Shown in pieces: positions 53,222 through 64,000 of a stretch of 64,000 nucleotides of DNA. Every line of letters starts with the position of its first letter. Within the stretch, counting starts at the first letter, position 1. The position numbers were made by a program, and so were the translations under genes. The notes beneath the pieces are model-generated. The model was not told the DNA's origin. It did no database searches and saw only the letters and a program-made list of their open reading frames with translations. This stretch comes from Pseudo-nitzschia pungens (lineage: Eukaryota > Bacillariophyta > Bacillariophyceae > Bacillariales > Bacillariaceae). Where the stretch lies: the NCBI GenBank assembly GCA_037355855.1, contig CM074759.1:682001-746000 (forward strand), read 5' to 3'.

Positions 53222-56200
53222 TCACGCCATCTTGGTGGCGTTGCTGGGAGTTGTCGCGGGAGCAACCGCAGGTCTCGGTGCGGCGGCATACGTCACCGGA
53301 GCGACCGACACCGTTGCGTTTGGCTTGATTGCTAGCGCAACTTTTGGCCCGATGCTTGCGGCTTTTGCAGCGATCGCGGCGGTGTTGGTCGACAACACCT
53401 GCGGAGCTACCACTGGTGGCATTCTGCCCGGCGGGTTGGGAGGCACATGGGCCTTGCCGATCGTGGTTCCCAACGCTGCCGATGGCATGGCGGTTGGTGG
53501 TCGTTTGTAGGCGGAAAGCGGAGGCGTGGGCGATGTTCCCCCGCCTCGTTGCCGCCCGGAAGATTCTCGCTTGTGGGGAGGCAAGGCCGGGACAACCACC
53601 TTGGATTCTCCGACCTCCTTGATGCGGGCCTTCCAATCCAGCGAGTTGCGACTCGAGAAAGCGAGAGTGGCAATCCAAGCGTTCTCTCATCTTGATGAGG
53701 TGCTCGACCTTGCCACGGCGACAATAATCCAGCAAGGTCCTCATGTACTTTTCGGGAATGATATTGACCCCGAACCGTCTGGATATTTGCATGCATTCTC
53801 GAGCTCCTGGTTTCCGGCGGGGAATCTTGGTAGTTCCAGTTTTTGGTCCTTTATCCTCGGGCTCTGGGAGTGCTTTGATGGCAGCCTCCAAAGCCACGGG
53901 ATCCAATAGGTGTATACTGGGATAGTTTGGAACTGCTTGTGTGTTGGCAGTTGATTTGCTAGCGCTACTGGGAGGCTCATTGCTCAGTGTCGGTGTTTGT
54001 TTTGGGACTGCGTTAGCGTTAGCGTTTGTATTTGTAGTTGAATTTGTGGAAACAGTGGCATTTTCAGCTTTACTAGCAGCGACTGCAGTAGCAGTAGCAT
54101 TAGTTGCAGTTGCTCCTGTTGCTGTTTTTGATGTTGCAACTGCAGTTGCAGCAATCTTTGTTGGGATGGTTGCAGGCGGAACAGACGCTCGAGATTGGGA
54201 TTCTGGCTTTTTGGTTCCCTCGGGTTTCGTGGAGGCAGGAGCTGCATCTTCGGCAGGACTCTTCGAATCTTTCTTCGCTTCATCAGCAACTGCAGCTTTA
54301 GTGACTGCCTTCGAATCGTTTGTGGACGCCTCCTGTTTTTCGATTTTTCCTGTTGGTGCAGGTTTCTTTGCGACCGCAATCGGTGGTCGGATTGCGGGCG
54401 CTGGGGGTTCCAGGACAGGTTTCATTCTCACCGGTGCAATTGGCGGAGCCGGTGGGTCCAACACAGGTTTCATTCGGACGGGTGCGATGGGCGGAGCAGG
54501 TGGGTCCAACACCGGTTTCATTCGGACGGGTACGAGAGGGGGTGCATCCGGAATCTCTTCGTCGTCCTTCTTCGGAGGAACCGTGGTTTTTGTCGATTTA
54601 GAATCGCTGCTCTTTGTCGCAACCTTGCTCTGAGAGGGTAATTTCTCTTCTACATTTTGTTTCTTTCGTGTCGGTTCGGTTGCAACAACTTTTTGTTTCT
54701 TTCGCGTTGATTCGGTTGCATCAGCTTTTTGTTTCTTCCGGGTTGGTTCGGCTGTATCAGCTTTTTGTTTCTTGCGTGTTGGTTCGGACGCATCAACCTT
54801 TTGCTTCTTCCGCGCTGGTTCCGACGGTTCCGGAAGTTTGTTCGACACATCTTTTTGCCCATGATCGTGGCTTTGACTTTCTTGAGACTTCGACACAGCT
54901 GTTTTTGACGTGTTGTTTGTTGACTGGCTCTCTGTTGATGGAGTGGGCTTGGAGGCTCTGAGGTGCTGTTCCCCCTCATCAACTTCATCGTGAAAGGTAG
55001 CTCGTTTCACGGTTCTACCACTTACACGGCTGACCACCTTGACGGGTTCTTGGGGCTTTCCAGCAACCTCGGATGCCGCGGACGAGCTCGCAGTTTTGAC
55101 AGACGCAGTAGACGAGGAAGGCGCAGTCGGTTTCGAAACCTTTTTCTTTGCCGCAGAATCAACCTTGCTGGAAATCGCTACAGGCTCGGGCGTCGCTTTG
55201 GGTGGCCTTCCCCTCTTTCGAGGAGTGGGAGTCGCTTTCGATGGAGCACTGGGTGTCTCCGTTATTGCTGCGCTTTTCGGGGGCCGACCTCGTTTTCTAC
55301 CGGAAGAAGGAGCAGACCCAGCGGAAGAAGAAGAGGGAACGATAGTGCTCGACTTGGGTGGCCTTCCACGTTTTCGCTGTTGTTGCTGTTGTTGTTCCGT
55401 GGCCTCCGAAGAGATGGCAGCTGCTTTTGGTGTTTTCACTCGTTTCCGAGGAGAGATCTGAGGAACGGGCGGAACTTCTTTTTCCACTTTTGTTTTCGGG
55501 GGGCGACCTCTACTCCTCCTTCCCGAGGTTTCCACCTGAGTCGATTTTGTGGTTGCCGGTGTGGATGTCTTTGTTGCCGTCCTGCTTTTTTTGCTTGTAG
55601 TATTTCGTCTGGTGTTTTCTTCGGCATCGGTGTCACTGTTCGAGGCTTTTGCTCCATAGGACGCACGCCTAGTGGACAGTACTTTTGTGGTAGTTTCTGC
55701 GTTTCTCGTCTGATCACAATCTGGGCAGTACCACTTCTGGCTCACTGGCACCGTCGTGAGTCCCAGACAGCGAGTGTGATACTCATCGTCGCACCTGTCA
55801 CACAATAAGAGTGTGGTTTTGTCATGCTTTCCAAAACAAATCCTGCATCCACAAAACACACATATGGGAATCGCTGGGTCGTCGCGACAGAAATTGCAAA
55901 ACGGAGGATGGTCGCTTTTCTTTTCACCCTCCGTCGGACCAACGCATACAATCACATTGTTTTCAATCTCGTTTTCCGCACCCTTTGTCTTTTGTGGTTT
56001 GGCGCTTTGCTTCGCGTTCCTGTTTGACTTCGCGTCACCCTTCTCCTTCGAGCTGCTGTTGACATCGCTGTCGATTTCGTTATCGGTGTTGGTGCTATCG
56101 TACGAATCGTTGGATCTGTGGTGTTTTTCATCCGACTTCCATCGAGAATCTGCGCACAACTGAGGCTGATACAGGGTGGGTTGCTTGCGCTGGCGTCTCC

Positions 56201-57331
56201 CGCGGACCAGAAGATTCTCCGTACAATCCGGTGTGTACGAATCCGCTATTTTGTACAGGGCCAGGTTGCGCCTGCTCTCACCGGTGCTGCTGACGGAAGA
56301 AGCGGCGGAGATGCTTCCCGTGCCGGCAACAGTCGGTTTCGCCTTGCTCCTTTCCTTCGCGTTTCGTTTTCGATGGCTTTCTTTCGACGACTCTTTTTCA
56401 GAATTCTCTCCTTCGTCCGTTCTTTTCTCCCCCGTCTCGTTGTCGTTCTCGTTGTCATTCTTTTTTGTCGACGACGATGATTCTCCCTCTGCCGCCTTCG
56501 TTTCATCGGCGGTTTCGGAGTCATTTTGTCCCGTTTTGATTGTTTTCCCCTCCTCCTTTGCGCCTTCCTGCCTATCGTCACCTTGCTGGACCCCTCCCTT
56601 CTGCTTTTCTTGCTTCATGCGATTCATCTGTCGGATCCCCGAGGCGGCGGCTTTCCAGGTTTTCGAGTGCCGTTTGTAGTTCTTGACGCCTTGCGTGATG
56701 CAGTGCGGGCAGCTCCAATCGGACGGGATCGTTCGCACCACGGGCCGCATGCAGTCCTGGTGGAAAGCAAGCGTGCAAGTCGAGCAACAAACGAGTTCCC
56801 CGCCCAGATTGCAAACGTCGCAGACATTGTCGTGTTGATTGAGAAATTCTTGCGTGTCGAGGGTTTGGTCGGTGCCGGTGCTGTTTTCGTCGTCGCTGTT
56901 CGTGTCGTGATTCTTGTCGTCGAAACCCACGAGGTACTCGTAAAAGGCAATGGCGTGCTCCGCGTTCGATTTCCGGCCCGGGCCCGCCCTCTTCTTTTCG
57001 GGTTTCCTGCAACGGCCATCGAGTGCACCGAAAACAATATTTCAACGGAAAACAAAATACGGACGGAGTCAGTCGAATGCGAAATTCACGATCTCGTTCC
57101 TAGCGCAACGGACGAGAAATGACGAATGCATGTTTGTTCATCTTCTTTCCGATTCGTTGATGGTACTTATTTCCCCGCCCATTCCATTCCTTACCGTCGT
57201 TCTCTCAAGAGATCTAGCGTTCGACGAGCAAACTGCTCGCGTCTCGCCTTGTCGCCGTTGAGCGATTTCAGTAGCGCTTCTGCCTTGGCTTCCCATGAGT
57301 CTGGACGCGGTGCCGCGCAAAGGTACTTTTT
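53222..57331 (-). CDS. PHD-finger and AT-hook chromatin protein, 5' end unresolved, reading frame broken near the 3' end
   Basis: The 3' exon runs from 57006; an upstream exon ends at 57195 (GTAAGG donor, TTGCAG acceptor), giving DLLRERRKPEKKR in phase. No Met precedes that exon's frame, so the start is missing or in an upstream exon. Two PHD fingers are clear: CDVCNLGGELVCCSTC..FHQDC..WSCPHC (about 56700-56830) and CNFCRDDPAIPIC..LLLCDRCDDEYHTRC..WYCPDC (about 55710-55910). Four AT-hooks (RGRPPK) lie between 55190 and 55520. Tandem repeats follow: five of (E)PTRKKQK and three of PVRMKPVL. A folded C-terminal region (HLLDPVALEAAIKAL; RRFGVNIIPEKYMRTLLDYCRRG) comes next. At about 53634 the frame must move by one base to continue as DWKARIKEVGESK, ending ATKMA at 53222. 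Likely a nuclear histone reader; target unknown. Confidence 0.75.
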
Positions 57332-57341
57332 CACTACCATC

Positions 57342-58139
57342 GCAGGCGGAGTCCGAACTATGAAAGACGCCAGATCTGGTATACCGGTACTACAATATTG
57401 CAGCCTTCTCTATGTTTGTGTCGAAGACAATAACAGCAATATCTTTTATTGATGCCGTGCATATGAAGCTGAGGCAGAAGTTACAATGTGGAGGGATGAG
57501 GAATACGGCAACGAAAGGAAAAACAAAGAGTTCATAGCAACCCCCTGGGACCGTCGTAGACCCGGTACAAGTCCACGTATGAGTAACCTTGCTCGTAAGC
57601 TTTACCACCACGACTTCTGAAACTTTTCCAGTCGTTATCCCGGACTCTACCGTACCGTACTATCCAAAACTTATTTCCATCAAAACAAAGTGATCATCAG
57701 GACTTCGTAATCATACCGGTACTTGTAGAGAAAATGAAAGGAAAACATGTCCCCTGATAGATAATTGAGGTAGATTGCGTCTATGCTAGATGTTGACGAT
57801 GATCGTTTTTGTTTTTCTGATGCAAGATCAAGGAGGCGGCGCTACCCTATCAATCTCAAAGTCCACATCATTGGGATATCTAGAACGAGAAACTTTAAGG
57901 TACTTTGTTATATCTACCTCAATATGCCACTCCTTACCAAAACAGAAAACGTGAGTTGCATCGCAGTTCCGATACCTTAACGTCCACTTAGTGTACCGCA
58001 CTCTAGGCAGGCCCGATGAACTACGCGAGTCATTAAAAGTCACGAAAGAGCCTGGAGCGAAACAAAGCCGAGGGACGTGCTAATCGAAGCGTATCTTGTT
58101 CTGAGAAGTGATTATTAGTTAGCAGAATCAGATAATTCT
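57342..58139. other. Intergenic region between the PHD gene and SMC6
   Basis: It may contain an unrecognised first exon of the PHD gene: ATG at 57471 on the minus strand opens a short Cys-rich frame (YCCYC) without a certain splice site. Otherwise no gene. ACCGGTACT words occur near 57715 and 57380. Confidence 0.4.
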
Positions 58140-61100
58140 TTACTGTTCCTGAGGAGCAAAATCTAGTGTTTGTTGCTCAAGGCCACCGGCCTCAGTTCTT
58201 CGTTGCGGAGGTTTCATCTGCAAAATGTTGAGATTGTCCGTACTTTCGAGATGAGAAACATCTTGAGGAGTGATGAAGATGAACTGGCGGTGACCCATTG
58301 CTTTCGCTACATGAACAAGTTGATCAATGACCAGAGTTCTTGCTTTTGGATCTAGAAAGACATCAAATTCATCCATCACGCGGAAAGGAGTTTCCAGCGA
58401 TTCCCCCAATGCTAAAAGAAGGGCAATGGTGCTAAAAGGGAGGAAAGGACAATCAGGGCCTATGACTTTCGACACTCGAACAACACATCCAAGGATTCAA
58501 CGCAATCTGCTACACTGTCACAACTTACGCGAATGATCTTTCCCCACCACTAAGAGCCTTTACGTCCTTCTGCTGACTCTGCTCATCATGCATATCCTTA
58601 CAAACAACCAAATTTAGCATCTTCTTGTCGTGATCGAATTCAAGTCGTCCGCTCGAACCTTTTTTGTTGACTATCAGGAAACAACAAAACGGGAGAAACG
58701 GTTGAGTTGTAGGAATTCACAGACTTCCAAGCAAATTGTTCGGATGACTAAAGGTATACTTACGAACTTCGTCAAATTTCACATCGGTGAAATCAGTGAT
58801 GTAGTCGCGATATTGTTCCCAACGTTTCTGGCGAAGTTCTATATCACCATCGAGTTTTGTTGCCTCTTTGTTGATTGTGTTGAGTTGCTTTTCCTTTCCA
58901 CAAAAAACTTCTTTTGCACGCATGTATTTGGCAAAGGCAGTGGCTTCGTCGTCCCCATTTTCAAGTCTACGTTGCTTTTCTCTCTCGATTTTCGTTTCAG
59001 TGTATTTAATTCTGGTCTCATAAAACTCGCTATCTTTCAGCGCATCGACATAATCTGGAATGTCCATCTTTTCGAGGGCTTCGTTCGTTGGCTCTTCATT
59101 GCATTCAGAGGATTGCCATTCAACCAACCGACCTTCGTTCTGTGCTTCTTCTCGCTGTGATCGACGCAGTGCCGCAAGCTCAGCCATGTATTGGATTTTC
59201 TTTGCCATGGTCATGTAGTTCCTTGCCTCTTCCTCTGCCTCCCTTACTAGACCAGTGTGCTCGGAAACAAGGTCTTCATATTGCTTGAGTTTTTGACGTT
59301 TCTTTTCAATCCTTTCCTGTTGATGTGCCATCTCCTGGTAGTGTTGACTTAAACTATCTTCCGCTTCTCTGATATCTCTCAAAACCTTTTCATTTCTTGC
59401 GGTAATTTCATCGACCTGGCCGCTGATCATCTCAATCTGCGGTCGCCTCTGCTGAATCTCTTCTTCGGCTTTTCGTTGACTTTCCTTGATCTCCTCTAAA
59501 TGTGATTGGGCTAAGGATACTTCCTCCTCCTCCTCACCGGTGTCAACATCGTTGTCGACAATAGACGCTTCCTCCGCTTTGACGTCCTCTATTTCCTTCA
59601 TCGCTCTATCAATCGCAAGTTGATTCTCCTGGAGCTCTCGCTTCTTTTGATTCCACTGCTTTTTATGATTTGTGTGCTCGAGTTCTAGTCTGTTATAGAT
59701 GCGGTTCTTCTCTCTCAGGTCTTCACTAATACTATTGTACTCGTTTTTCGCGTCTTCAATAGCAGCCCTCTTGTCGACTCCAATTGTTTTCTTCGATCTA
59801 CGAGTATTGGAAATCATTTGTAACTGACCCCTGTTCAACTTCCAATTATCCCCTCTCGGAAGAAAGAAGGTTTCGTTAATCTTACCCCCGCGAACTGAGT
59901 AACGGTTGTTGTTGTCTCTGACAAGTAGCAATCGTTCACTCTCCTCCTTGCTGTGAGCAAGAGCTTTGGTGTCAATTTTGGCCTGGTCCACGAGGCAATT
60001 GAACACTAAGTCATTTTCAATGGACAAGACAGTGGCGACAGTCTCGACGCCCTGTGGCGGTTCTGGAACCGTAAATCTGGCATGTTTGTGTTGTTGCAGG
60101 ATCCCGCAATCAGACCTGCATCCAGCATCCTGACGTATCTTCTGAAAGATTTTTCGATCATGGGCATTAAACACAACAAACCTATCCAGCATGCCACCAC
60201 CGATGGCAAGTTCAGCCAAAGGAGCGAATTCATCTTTCCCTGGCTGAATTTTGCAATAGAAGCCGATCGGCCCCAGTACTGGGTCACGGAATTTTCTCTG
60301 CTGAGTCGCTCTGTCGACCATTCGCTTCACTTTAGCACAGTTTGGTCCAAAGATATCGAGAGAGTTACCTGAAGAATTCTCCATAGATTGTATTTTGCCA
60401 TTGATTCCTCTCAACTGACGTTCCAATTGCGAAACCATTTGTCTTGCCCCGTCGACTTCAGTCTCGACATTTTCGTAGGCGTTGAGTGCATTAGTTATCG
60501 CCTGCTTGAGCTCATTGTGGAGACTTTTCTTCTCAGAGACCTGCCTTTCGGCAGCTTGCAATCGTTGGGTTCTACGTGCTTGATCCGATTCAGCGGACCC
60601 GGCCTTCGCTACAATTTCGTCACGCTTGGCTTGTAGTCGTTGGTTTGCCTCTAACAAGCCCCGATTAGCCCTTTCCTCTTCCTTCTTGAGGAGTTTGAGC
60701 TGTCTTTTCAAAGATTTATGTGGTTCCGTGACCTCTTTGAGCTGCTTTTCCAAGTCCATTTTACGAACAGTCATTTGATCTGCTTCATTCGAGAGGGCTT
60801 CTAATCGCCTGCGACGCTCATCGTTCGGATCGTCGGCTTCTTGCGACGCTGCTTCGGCTTGAGTCAGTTCTTCTCTTTTCTTCTCGGCCCTTTCTTTGAA
60901 CTTTTCAAATCTCTGCACATGTGTTTCGAAAGATCCATCGAAAAGAACATTTAATTAATTACGCTGACAACGTCACGATGATCGAGCATCCATTCCAATG
61001 TTTCACGTACCTCAAGACGAGAGCGATGCTCATCGCACAACACCTTGTAGCTTGCCCACGCATATTCGACCTGGAGTTGAGACTTCTTCCCCTCCAGCTT

Positions 61101-62248
61101 ACCGATTGCCGCATGTTTCTTGTAAGCCTTCCTCAACTCTGCTACAAGTTCCTCGTCATGATCAAGACTCTTCTCCAATCTTGCAGCCTGGGTTTTCATT
61201 TGCAATACCTCTTCCATAGTACTCGCAAATTTGTTGTCAAGCCGTTCCAATTCGGTTGCTTTCATAAAAAACGCATATTTTGCTTCGGCTTTTCCAGTCA
61301 AGAATTTTTTTGCATCCTCTTGATCCAAAATGGCCACGGGATTCTCAACTTGGATATTGAGCTTGTCGAGAATCTCCACAAGGACCTTCTTCGATTTCGT
61401 GATTTCTTTATCGTTTTCGTCGTACAGTTTATATCCGTTATAGGCACCAGAATGCAGTGAAATTGTCCTTTCCACTGTAATGTAGTCCCCATATGTTTTG
61501 TGGTCATAGGCGTCATCACCCTTGTTGAGCAGTGTCACACGAACTTTGGCATAAGTATGAGAAGTGCCCTTTCGGACTAAATCCTTGAGATTGCGTGCTC
61601 GGTTTGTACGCCGAGCTCCCGCACCCAGGCAAATTTGAAGGGCCGCTAATATGGCGGATTTGCCAGATCCATTCTGACCAAAGATAAAGTTCACATTAGC
61701 GTTCAATTTTACCTCAAATTTTTTGTGGCTTCGTTGTATGCAATTGGTGATGGAATCGGAATTGATTACAACGAAATGGAGAGAGAGAGAGAGAGAGAGA
61801 CAGGGAGTACAGTGAATGGGATGTTGCAAGTCACAATCAATACAACGAAAGCAAGCACACCGCGACCAAGTCTGCTTTCCATTCCACGTAACTTCCACAT
61901 GCTTCCGGTCTCTCTTGTTGCTGCTCACCACATGAAATTTTCGGCGTAGATTTTGGTGATTATACCCGCCTCGGGCGGTTTATTCGCGAGGTTGATGTTG
62001 CGATCAGGAAGGAAATCTCCCAGACTGTTGGATGATTCGTTTGTCTTTCTGCGGCGAGAGACAGACGAGCGTCCGTTGTTTTCCTTTTCTTCGTCGGGAT
62101 CATGTTGGATGTCCGCGTTGTTGTCAGCCTTCTGTTTTTTCCGCTGGGAGTTGTCGGCGGGTGATTCGAACGAAGATTCGCGCTTTCGAGGACTCGACAA
62201 CGCGTCGTTTTCCCCTTCGTCTACCGAATTCTCTTCGAGATATGCCAT
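58140..62248 (-). CDS. SMC6: SMC6, ATPase of the SMC5/6 complex, five exons (1206 aa)
   Basis: Exons 62248-61929, 61728-61011, 60912-58764, 58670-58529 and 58431-58140; all phases agree. Joined motifs are ENFMCHKKFEV, then Walker A GQNGSGKSAILAAL; RHRRL-like coiled coils; the hinge with GGGMLDRFVVFNAHDR; then NKKGSSGRLEFDHDKK, the signature LSGGERSFATIALLLALGE and Walker B FRVMDEFDVFLD, ending FITPQDVSH. This combination, especially MCH, the SGRLEFDH and ITPQD motifs, identifies SMC6 rather than SMC1-4. With SMC5 and the Nse proteins it handles recombination intermediates and stalled forks. The first 90 residues are acidic/basic low-complexity. Intron 1 (61729-61928) holds a GA microsatellite. 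Introns 2-4 are 98, 93 and 97 bases. Confidence 0.95.
61779..61800. repeat. GA dinucleotide microsatellite in SMC6 intron 1
   Basis: Eleven GA units on the plus strand, read as a TC tract in the SMC6 transcript, where it could add to the polypyrimidine tract or vary between strains. Confidence 0.9.
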
Positions 62249-63094
62249 TGCAGTGAGTATTGTTATCACGTTTTCGTCGATCGACGGAGGAAGTGCAGCA
62301 CGAAATGATGGAAATTATCTCACAACTTCGGATGCGAAGCATTGTAAGAAACCACTACCTGTAGGCCCTTTGTCGTCGGAACGAAAGAAGGTAATTGTGT
62401 CGAAAGGAGGCGGGCGAGTACGTTCACTCGTAGCTTTTGAATTGAACCTCTGGTGGCGCTCTCGACTTCTCATGTTCCGGTCCTGTCTACGGTTCACAAG
62501 TTGTACCATCGCCTGTAGAGCTTCCTTACAGCTCGTCGTACAGAACCCATCGTAATTCAGTACCGGTACGCAAGACGAAGTACATCATACTTCGAACTTC
62601 TCATTGTTTACGTAACAATTGTACGAGTCCCACAGTTGATCAGAGAGGACCTCATGGTCTTTTTTTCCGCGCCCGCAGAGCACGACTCCTGTCCTTTCCT
62701 CGTAGAGAATTTCTGTACAAATTCTGTAGAAGACAACCCTTGCTTTTGGCGCGGTTTTTTTGTTGTTGTTCGACTGAGTCGATACTTGCACATTTCGACG
62801 ACTCAATCGAATAAACGCAACCAAAATTTTGAAAGCACAACCTCTCCACCAAAGCATGTTGCAGCGATGTTTCCTACCGGTAAGGTTACCACCAACCAGT
62901 AGACCTGTTTCAGCACCATGATAACTTCAGGTTGTCGTAATCTCTCATTATTTTTATTGTTTACTACAAGTAAGGTTTACTTACTTTCCACCAAGCCGTG
63001 TCTGAATCTGACATCCAGCCTCCAGCACCGACTTGATTGAGCTCCCCCAAAACTTAATAAAGAACACCGGTGGAAAAGAGCACGACGCGCAAAG
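62249..63094. promoter_or_regulatory. Divergent promoter region between SMC6 and SDE2
   Basis: 846 bases without a convincing gene. It contains GTAAGGTTAC at 62880-62889 in a TACCGGTAAGGTTACC context, and GTAAGGTTTAC at 62968-62978. Several short frames were judged accidental. Confidence 0.4.
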
Positions 63095-64000
63095 ATGGAG
63101 ATGTCGACGACGGAGCTCCCATCTGCACCAGAGAAATCGATGCTAATCGGGACAAAAAATGTATCAAGGAATGAGAATCGCTTGCCGGGTCGTCAATTCC
63201 TGGTTCGGTTTGCATCCAAAACTCATGTGATATCTTTCGATCACAATGTTTATGGCGCCGAAGACAATGATGAAGTCCTCGGAGCTGACATGGCAAACCA
63301 TATCCTCCAAGTCCTCTCCGACCGCACGGGCTGGAACGTTTCACGGATTCACATCAGCCACTTCGGTTACCCCTTTGTCTCGGTCAACGTCCGATCTTCG
63401 ATCCGTGGAGGAAAGGGGGGATTCGGGACCCTCTTGAAGGGCCAGTCGAAACAAGCTGGCGCCAAGATGACCACAGATTTCGGAGCCTGCCGGGATTTGC
63501 AGGGCCGTCGTCTCAGGCATGTGAACGACGAGATCAAACTTCGAAAGTGGAGAGAACGCCAACGCCGCGAAGCCGCCGGAGAAAAGGTCGACGCGGACGA
63601 GATGTGGAACACGCCCTCTGGCCTGTACAATTGGCATCTCATGACGCCTACGTGGGCCGATATTTCCAATAAAGCTACGAACAAGATCAAGCGACAATTC
63701 AAAAAAATGGACCAAAAACTAGAAAAGGAAGCCGCGATGAAAAAAGAAAAGGCCGAGGCCTACCAAAAGACCATGACGCATTATTTAGACCAAACGAACT
63801 CGGTCTCCGAATCCGTCCAGAAAAACCTGAGCGATGCAATCAAGCAGGGGCTAGCGAAAAAAAATCAAAACAACGGCGGCAAAAACAACGCAGCCCACGC
63901 AACAATATCCTCCAACAAACGAAAACGAACCGAGACGTCGATTATAGAAGACGGTTCGACGTACGTTCCCGACGGCGACGAACAACCCAATTCCTTGGTG
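63095..64000 (+). CDS. SDE2: SDE2 (Sde2/telomere-silencing and splicing protein), 3' end outside the window
   Basis: Open from ATG 63095 to the window edge, 302 codons. The ubiquitin-like N-terminal domain ends in SSIRGGKGGFGTLLKG; in other eukaryotes Sde2 is cut after GG and the new N-terminal Lys starts the active protein, which joins the spliceosome to help splice selected introns and supports genome stability. The following DACRDLQGRR-like segment (FGACRDLQGRRLRHVNDEIKLRKW, written here only by its hallmark ACRDLQGRRLR) is the family signature. The next part is Lys/Gln/Asn-rich with long helices. The protein has an unusual spacer between the domain start and GG because the N-terminus is longer than in yeast. 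The end is missing. It is divergent from SMC6. Confidence 0.93.
   Translation, partial: MEMSTTELPSAPEKSMLIGTKNVSRNENRLPGRQFLVRFASKTHVISFDHNVYGAEDNDEVLGADMANHILQVLSDRTGWNVSRIHISHFGYPFVSVNVRSSIRGGKGGFGTLLKGQSKQAGAKMTTDFGACRDLQGRRLRHVNDEIKLRKWRERQRREAAGEKVDADEMWNTPSGLYNWHLMTPTWADISNKATNKIKRQFKKMDQKLEKEAAMKKEKAEAYQKTMTHYLDQTNSVSESVQKNLSDAIKQGLAKKNQNNGGKNNAAHATISSNKRKRTETSIIEDGSTYVPDGDEQPNSLV

Noticed and set aside
53124..53633. Original C-terminal continuation of the PHD gene in its main frame
   Set aside because: The sequence becomes Arg/Gly/Cys-rich without pattern, while the next frame continues the preceding Ala/Pro-rich composition and ends sooner.
53129..54641. Several Ala/Val/Phe-rich plus-strand frames over the PHD gene
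   Set aside because: They mirror the Lys/Pro/Ala-rich repeats of the minus-strand gene and carry no independent motif.

Overview
The window is nuclear DNA from a photosynthetic stramenopile, most likely a raphid pennate diatom. Genes are dense and intron-poor. Introns are short (67-200 bases) with GT..AG ends. Several proteins begin with a signal peptide followed by a Phe-containing ASAFAP-like cleavage site (LAFAP in RlmN), the bipartite code used to cross a four-membrane plastid. A diatom-type fusion of glucose-6-phosphate and 6-phosphogluconate dehydrogenases is present. One gene belongs to a repeat family that I recall as expanded in Fragilariopsis and Pseudo-nitzschia. No prokaryotic operons, CRISPR arrays, complete transposons or viral genes are visible.

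Layout. 0-9 kb: a hypothetical protein, an HHL1-like plastid protein divergent from a glutathione S-transferase-like protein, a broken repeat-family gene and a plastid membrane protein. 9-16 kb: an FAD monooxygenase, a histidine phosphatase with a reading-frame break and an unrecognised two-exon protein. 15-23 kb: a large membrane protein with a long charged tail, an SDR oxidoreductase and TRM112. 23-30 kb: Integrator subunit 1 (2074 aa, intronless) and a TenA-like protein. 31-41 kb: a three-exon membrane protein, an S28 peptidase, a HIT protein, a plastid-type RlmN and the tRNA m7G46 methyltransferase. 42-49 kb: the G6PDH-6PGDH fusion, a four-span membrane protein and an intron-containing tRNA-Met. 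49-64 kb: an ABA4-like protein, an AP-4 accessory protein of tepsin type, a PHD/AT-hook chromatin protein, SMC6 and the start of SDE2.

Functional themes are RNA processing and modification (INTS1, TRM112, METTL1/Trm8, RlmN, SDE2), genome maintenance and chromatin (SMC6, PHD/AT-hook), plastid biology (HHL1-like, RlmN, ABA4-like, two unknowns), and NADPH and redox metabolism (G6PDH-6PGDH, GST, SDR, FAD monooxygenase). Neighbours do not form obvious pathway clusters.

Structure beyond genes. A small foldback element with 34-base arms lies at 20989-21085 and has two decayed relatives at 33740-33795 and 48654-48744. A short word, GTAAGGTT(T)AC, recurs on both strands only between genes. Three otherwise convincing genes are interrupted by a reading-frame change that is always in the same (+1) direction; assembly indels, pseudogenes or recoding must be told apart. 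Exon borders were deduced by hand from frame, splice dinucleotides and remembered family motifs; no search was run.
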